A stretch of 10,129 nucleotides of DNA, from NCBI GenBank assembly GCA_013812065.1, contig JACCUC010000187.1, positions 1 to 10,129 of the forward strand, given 5' to 3'. The DNA comes from Thermoleophilaceae bacterium. GTDB lineage: Bacteria > Actinomycetota > Thermoleophilia > Solirubrobacterales > Thermoleophilaceae. The notes beneath the pieces are model-generated. The model had not been told where the DNA came from and did no database searches. It saw only the letters and a list, made by a program, of their open reading frames with translations. Positions 8,480-10,129 of this stretch are shown piece after piece (position 1 is the first letter of the stretch; every line of letters begins with the position of its first letter). Both the position numbers and the translations under genes were made by a program.

Positions 8480-9472
8480 CTAGCGCAGCCTCTCCATGTA
8501 CTCGACCAGGGCCTGCAGCTCAGGCCCAGTCAGGTCGAGTGCGGGCATCTTGGTGCCTTCCTTCATGGTCTGTGGGTCGAGTACCCAACCGGCCAGGTAG
8601 CCCTTGCGGTTGGGGATGGTGAGCGCCCCGAGCGTCTCGCGGCTCTTGAGGTGGGTCAGGTCGGGTCCGACCTGTCCGCGCGCGGTAGTGCCCCGGATCG
8701 TGTGGCAGCTCGCGCACTGCTGCGAGAAGACCTGCTCTCCCTTGCGAGCCAGGGGGGTCGGCGGAGCGCGTCGTGGACGCGCCATGTTGTCGAGCCACGC
8801 GCGAAACCGCTCGGGGGTGTCGGCGTAGACTGCGAGGCCCATCTGCGCGTGCTGGATGCCGCAGAACTCCGCGCACTGCCCGCGGTAGCGCCCCGGCTCG
8901 TCGGCGTAGATCTCGACGCGGTTCGGCTGACCCGGCAGGGAGTCGACCTTGCGGTTGAGCTGCGGGACCCAGAAGGAGTGGATCACGTCCGTTGCCTGGG
9001 TGACGATGCTCACGCGGGTCTTCACGGGGATATGGATCTCGTTGGCGGTGATCGCGGTCGTGCCCGGGTAGCGGACCTGCCACCACCACTGGCTGCCCGT
9101 GACCTCGATCGTCATGGCGGTCTCCGCCGGAGCGGGCGGCTCGGTGTGCTGGGCCACGCTCACGTTGGCATACACGAAGAGCGCGATGAGGCTAACCGCC
9201 GGTACGGCGATTCCGAAGGCGACGACCGTGGCATCGAGGGCCCGGGGGCGGTCGCCGATCAGGGGCAGACCCGTGCGCTCCGGGTGCCACCACGCGAGCA
9301 CGAGCAGGTAGCACGTGCCGGCGAACACGATGACGCTCACCACGAGCATCACCCACCACAGCGTCGCGATCTGCCGCGCGGGCTCGCTGTGCGGGTCGAG
9401 CGTCGACTGCTGCCCGCACCCGCCGAGCGCGAGCGCGAGCGTGACACTGAGCCAGCCGGCTCTATTCAGCAT
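8480..9472 (-). CDS. coxB: Cytochrome c oxidase subunit II with fused cytochrome c domain (caa3 type)
   Basis: Subunit II (330 residues) takes electrons from cytochrome c into the oxidase. It starts with a lipoprotein signal (LGGC lipobox, Cys19), followed by two helices at about 36-60 and 80-102. The cupredoxin domain has the full CuA set: His165, Cys200, Glu202, Cys204, His208 and Met211, with normal spacing. The aromatic WWWQVRYPG stretch is at 129-137. A C-terminal cytochrome c domain carries CASCH (253-257) with likely ligand Met309, so the enzyme is of caa3 type. The ATG at 9472 is the first credible start: it sits just before the signal peptide, although the ribosome-binding site is weak. 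The open frame continues upstream to about 10027, but that part is Arg/Ser/Pro-rich and overlaps the next gene on the same strand. It is the first gene of the operon. Confidence 0.96.
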   Translation of the reverse strand: MLNRAGWLSVTLALALGGCGQQSTLDPHSEPARQIATLWWVMLVVSVIVFAGTCYLLVLAWWHPERTGLPLIGDRPRALDATVVAFGIAVPAVSLIALFVYANVSVAQHTEPPAPAETAMTIEVTGSQWWWQVRYPGTTAITANEIHIPVKTRVSIVTQATDVIHSFWVPQLNRKVDSLPGQPNRVEIYADEPGRYRGQCAEFCGIQHAQMGLAVYADTPERFRAWLDNMARPRRAPPTPLARKGEQVFSQQCASCHTIRGTTARGQVGPDLTHLKSRETLGALTIPNRKGYLAGWVLDPQTMKEGTKMPALDLTGPELQALVEYMERLR

Positions 9473-9653
9473 CGAGCGGCCCCGGCCACCACCTCGACAC
9501 AGCCGCTTCAGCACTCCGTCACCGCCGCCCTCCGCTCTGCCGACACCGGACGGTAAGTATGCCGGAGACGCTCGCCGCCCGTTCCCCCTTCGGCGAGCTC
9601 GGCTCACGCGGCGCAACGGCCGCGGGCGCAGGGGACTCCGAGCCAGACCATGA
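9473..9653 (-). promoter_or_regulatory. Leader and presumed promoter region of the oxidase/bc1 operon
   Basis: This 181-base gap lies between the lipoprotein gene and coxB and is the only sizeable gap upstream of the eight-gene operon. On the minus strand, CATACT (9556-9561) is the best -10-like element in an otherwise GC-rich stretch, with GGGAAC about 20 bases upstream as a possible, atypical -35. A transcript starting there would have a leader of about 80 bases. GCTCGG and CCGAGC form a loose inverted repeat (about 9597-9643) around a CGCGG/CCGCG hairpin, which might end the lipoprotein transcript. All of this is inference from base patterns and position. I see no small gene here. Confidence 0.3.
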
Positions 9654-10082
9654 TCAAGGCGCGACGAGCGGCGGGTTCGAGAGCGTCCACCGGCCCCTGT
9701 CCAGCTCGAGCTGCAGCTCGGACGTCGTCCCCTTCGCGCTGCGGAGCACCGCCGTCCCGAAGCCGGCGTCCACCTGCACGTGCTCCACGATCGCGGTCTC
9801 GAACAGCTCCTCGAGCTGCTTGGAATCTGCGTCCGGAGGGAGCCCGAGGCGGGCGATCCGCTGGCAACCGGCGAAGACGCTCGGCGCCGTGTGGACCAGC
9901 TCGCGAGACTGAGGGCTGATGATCTCGACCACGACCTCGCTGTCCTCGTTCGCGCAGGCACCGAGCCAGGTCTCGACTGCGGCGCGGGCCTGCTCCTGCA
10001 GCACCGGCGAGTGGCCCCAGCTCTCATCGCCGCAGCCGGCGGCCGCGACGATCAGCGCGCCGGCGACCGCGAGCGTGCCCAC
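9654..10082 (-). CDS. Small lipoprotein, possibly NTF2-like fold (start may lie outside the window)
   Basis: The frame from the GTG at 10082 encodes 142 residues. It opens with a hydrophobic stretch and a VAAAGC lipobox (Cys17), so the product should be exported and lipid-anchored. The rest is a small mixed domain: a helix containing ARAAVETWLGACANED (about 32-47), a central region with Cys43 and Cys73 that could pair, and two strand-like stretches near the end closing with a GRW motif (130-132). This arrangement is like the NTF2-like lipoproteins common in actinobacteria, but that is a fold guess, not a recognised family. The GTG lacks the usual basic residues before its signal helix. The open frame continues to the right edge through an Arg-rich stretch (two Arg directly before the GTG), so the true start may be off the window. 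It lies upstream of coxB on the same strand; a functional link is not shown. Confidence 0.7.
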   Translation of the reverse strand: MGTLAVAGALIVAAAGCGDESWGHSPVLQEQARAAVETWLGACANEDSEVVVEIISPQSRELVHTAPSVFAGCQRIARLGLPPDADSKQLEELFETAIVEHVQVDAGFGTAVLRSAKGTTSELQLELDRGRWTLSNPPLVAP

Positions 10083-10129
10083 GCGGCGGACAAGTCCGGC
10101 GCGCTCCCTCAGGGCACCGAGCCCGCGGC

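Noticed and set aside
9473..10027. Upstream in-frame extension of coxB, giving 515 residues
   Set aside because: It overlaps the lipoprotein gene on the same strand and would place the CoxB lipoprotein signal in the middle of the protein.

Overview
This is a very GC-rich window. Its core is one long minus-strand operon (about 9472 down to 2098) that encodes the terminal part of an aerobic respiratory chain. In transcription order it holds coxB (subunit II with a fused cytochrome c domain), coxA (subunit I with a two-helix C-terminal extension), coxC (subunit III), an unrecognised 121-residue membrane protein, a mono-haem cytochrome c lipoprotein, qcrC (di-haem cytochrome c), qcrA (three-helix Rieske protein) and qcrB (cytochrome b). 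The three-helix QcrA, the membrane-anchored di-haem QcrC and the PDWY form of the cytochrome b motif are typical of Actinobacteria. The strong GC bias fits, and a deep-branching class such as Thermoleophilia is my guess, but I cannot place it from sequence alone.

Layout: 1-1011 is the 5' part of a multi-pass membrane protein on the minus strand, cut by the window edge. 1012-1164 is a short divergent intergenic region. 1165-2055 (plus strand) is a CtaG-family oxidase assembly factor, convergent with qcrB across a 42-base gap that contains alternative hairpins. 2098-9472 is the bc1/caa3 operon. 9473-9653 is the presumed operon leader and promoter region. 9654-10082 (minus) is a small lipoprotein whose start may lie beyond the right edge.

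How the genes work together: QcrA, QcrB and QcrC form a menaquinol:cytochrome c reductase. Electrons pass through c-type haems in QcrC (two), possibly through the separate lipoprotein cytochrome (one), to the haem domain and CuA site of CoxB. They end at the haem a / haem a3-CuB centre of CoxA, where oxygen is reduced. CtaG probably helps deliver copper. The genes are very tightly packed: five of the seven internal junctions are 4-base start/stop overlaps (GTGA, GTGA, ATGA, GTGA, TTGA) and the other two are 3-base gaps, which suggests co-translation of the complex III and complex IV subunits.

Most worth a second look: the K-channel lysine of CoxA is replaced by glutamine and the magnesium-site histidine by threonine; the operon contains an unnamed three-helix protein and an extra cytochrome; and qcrB has a well-supported TTG start. 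I saw no RNA gene, CRISPR array, insertion sequence or other mobile element.
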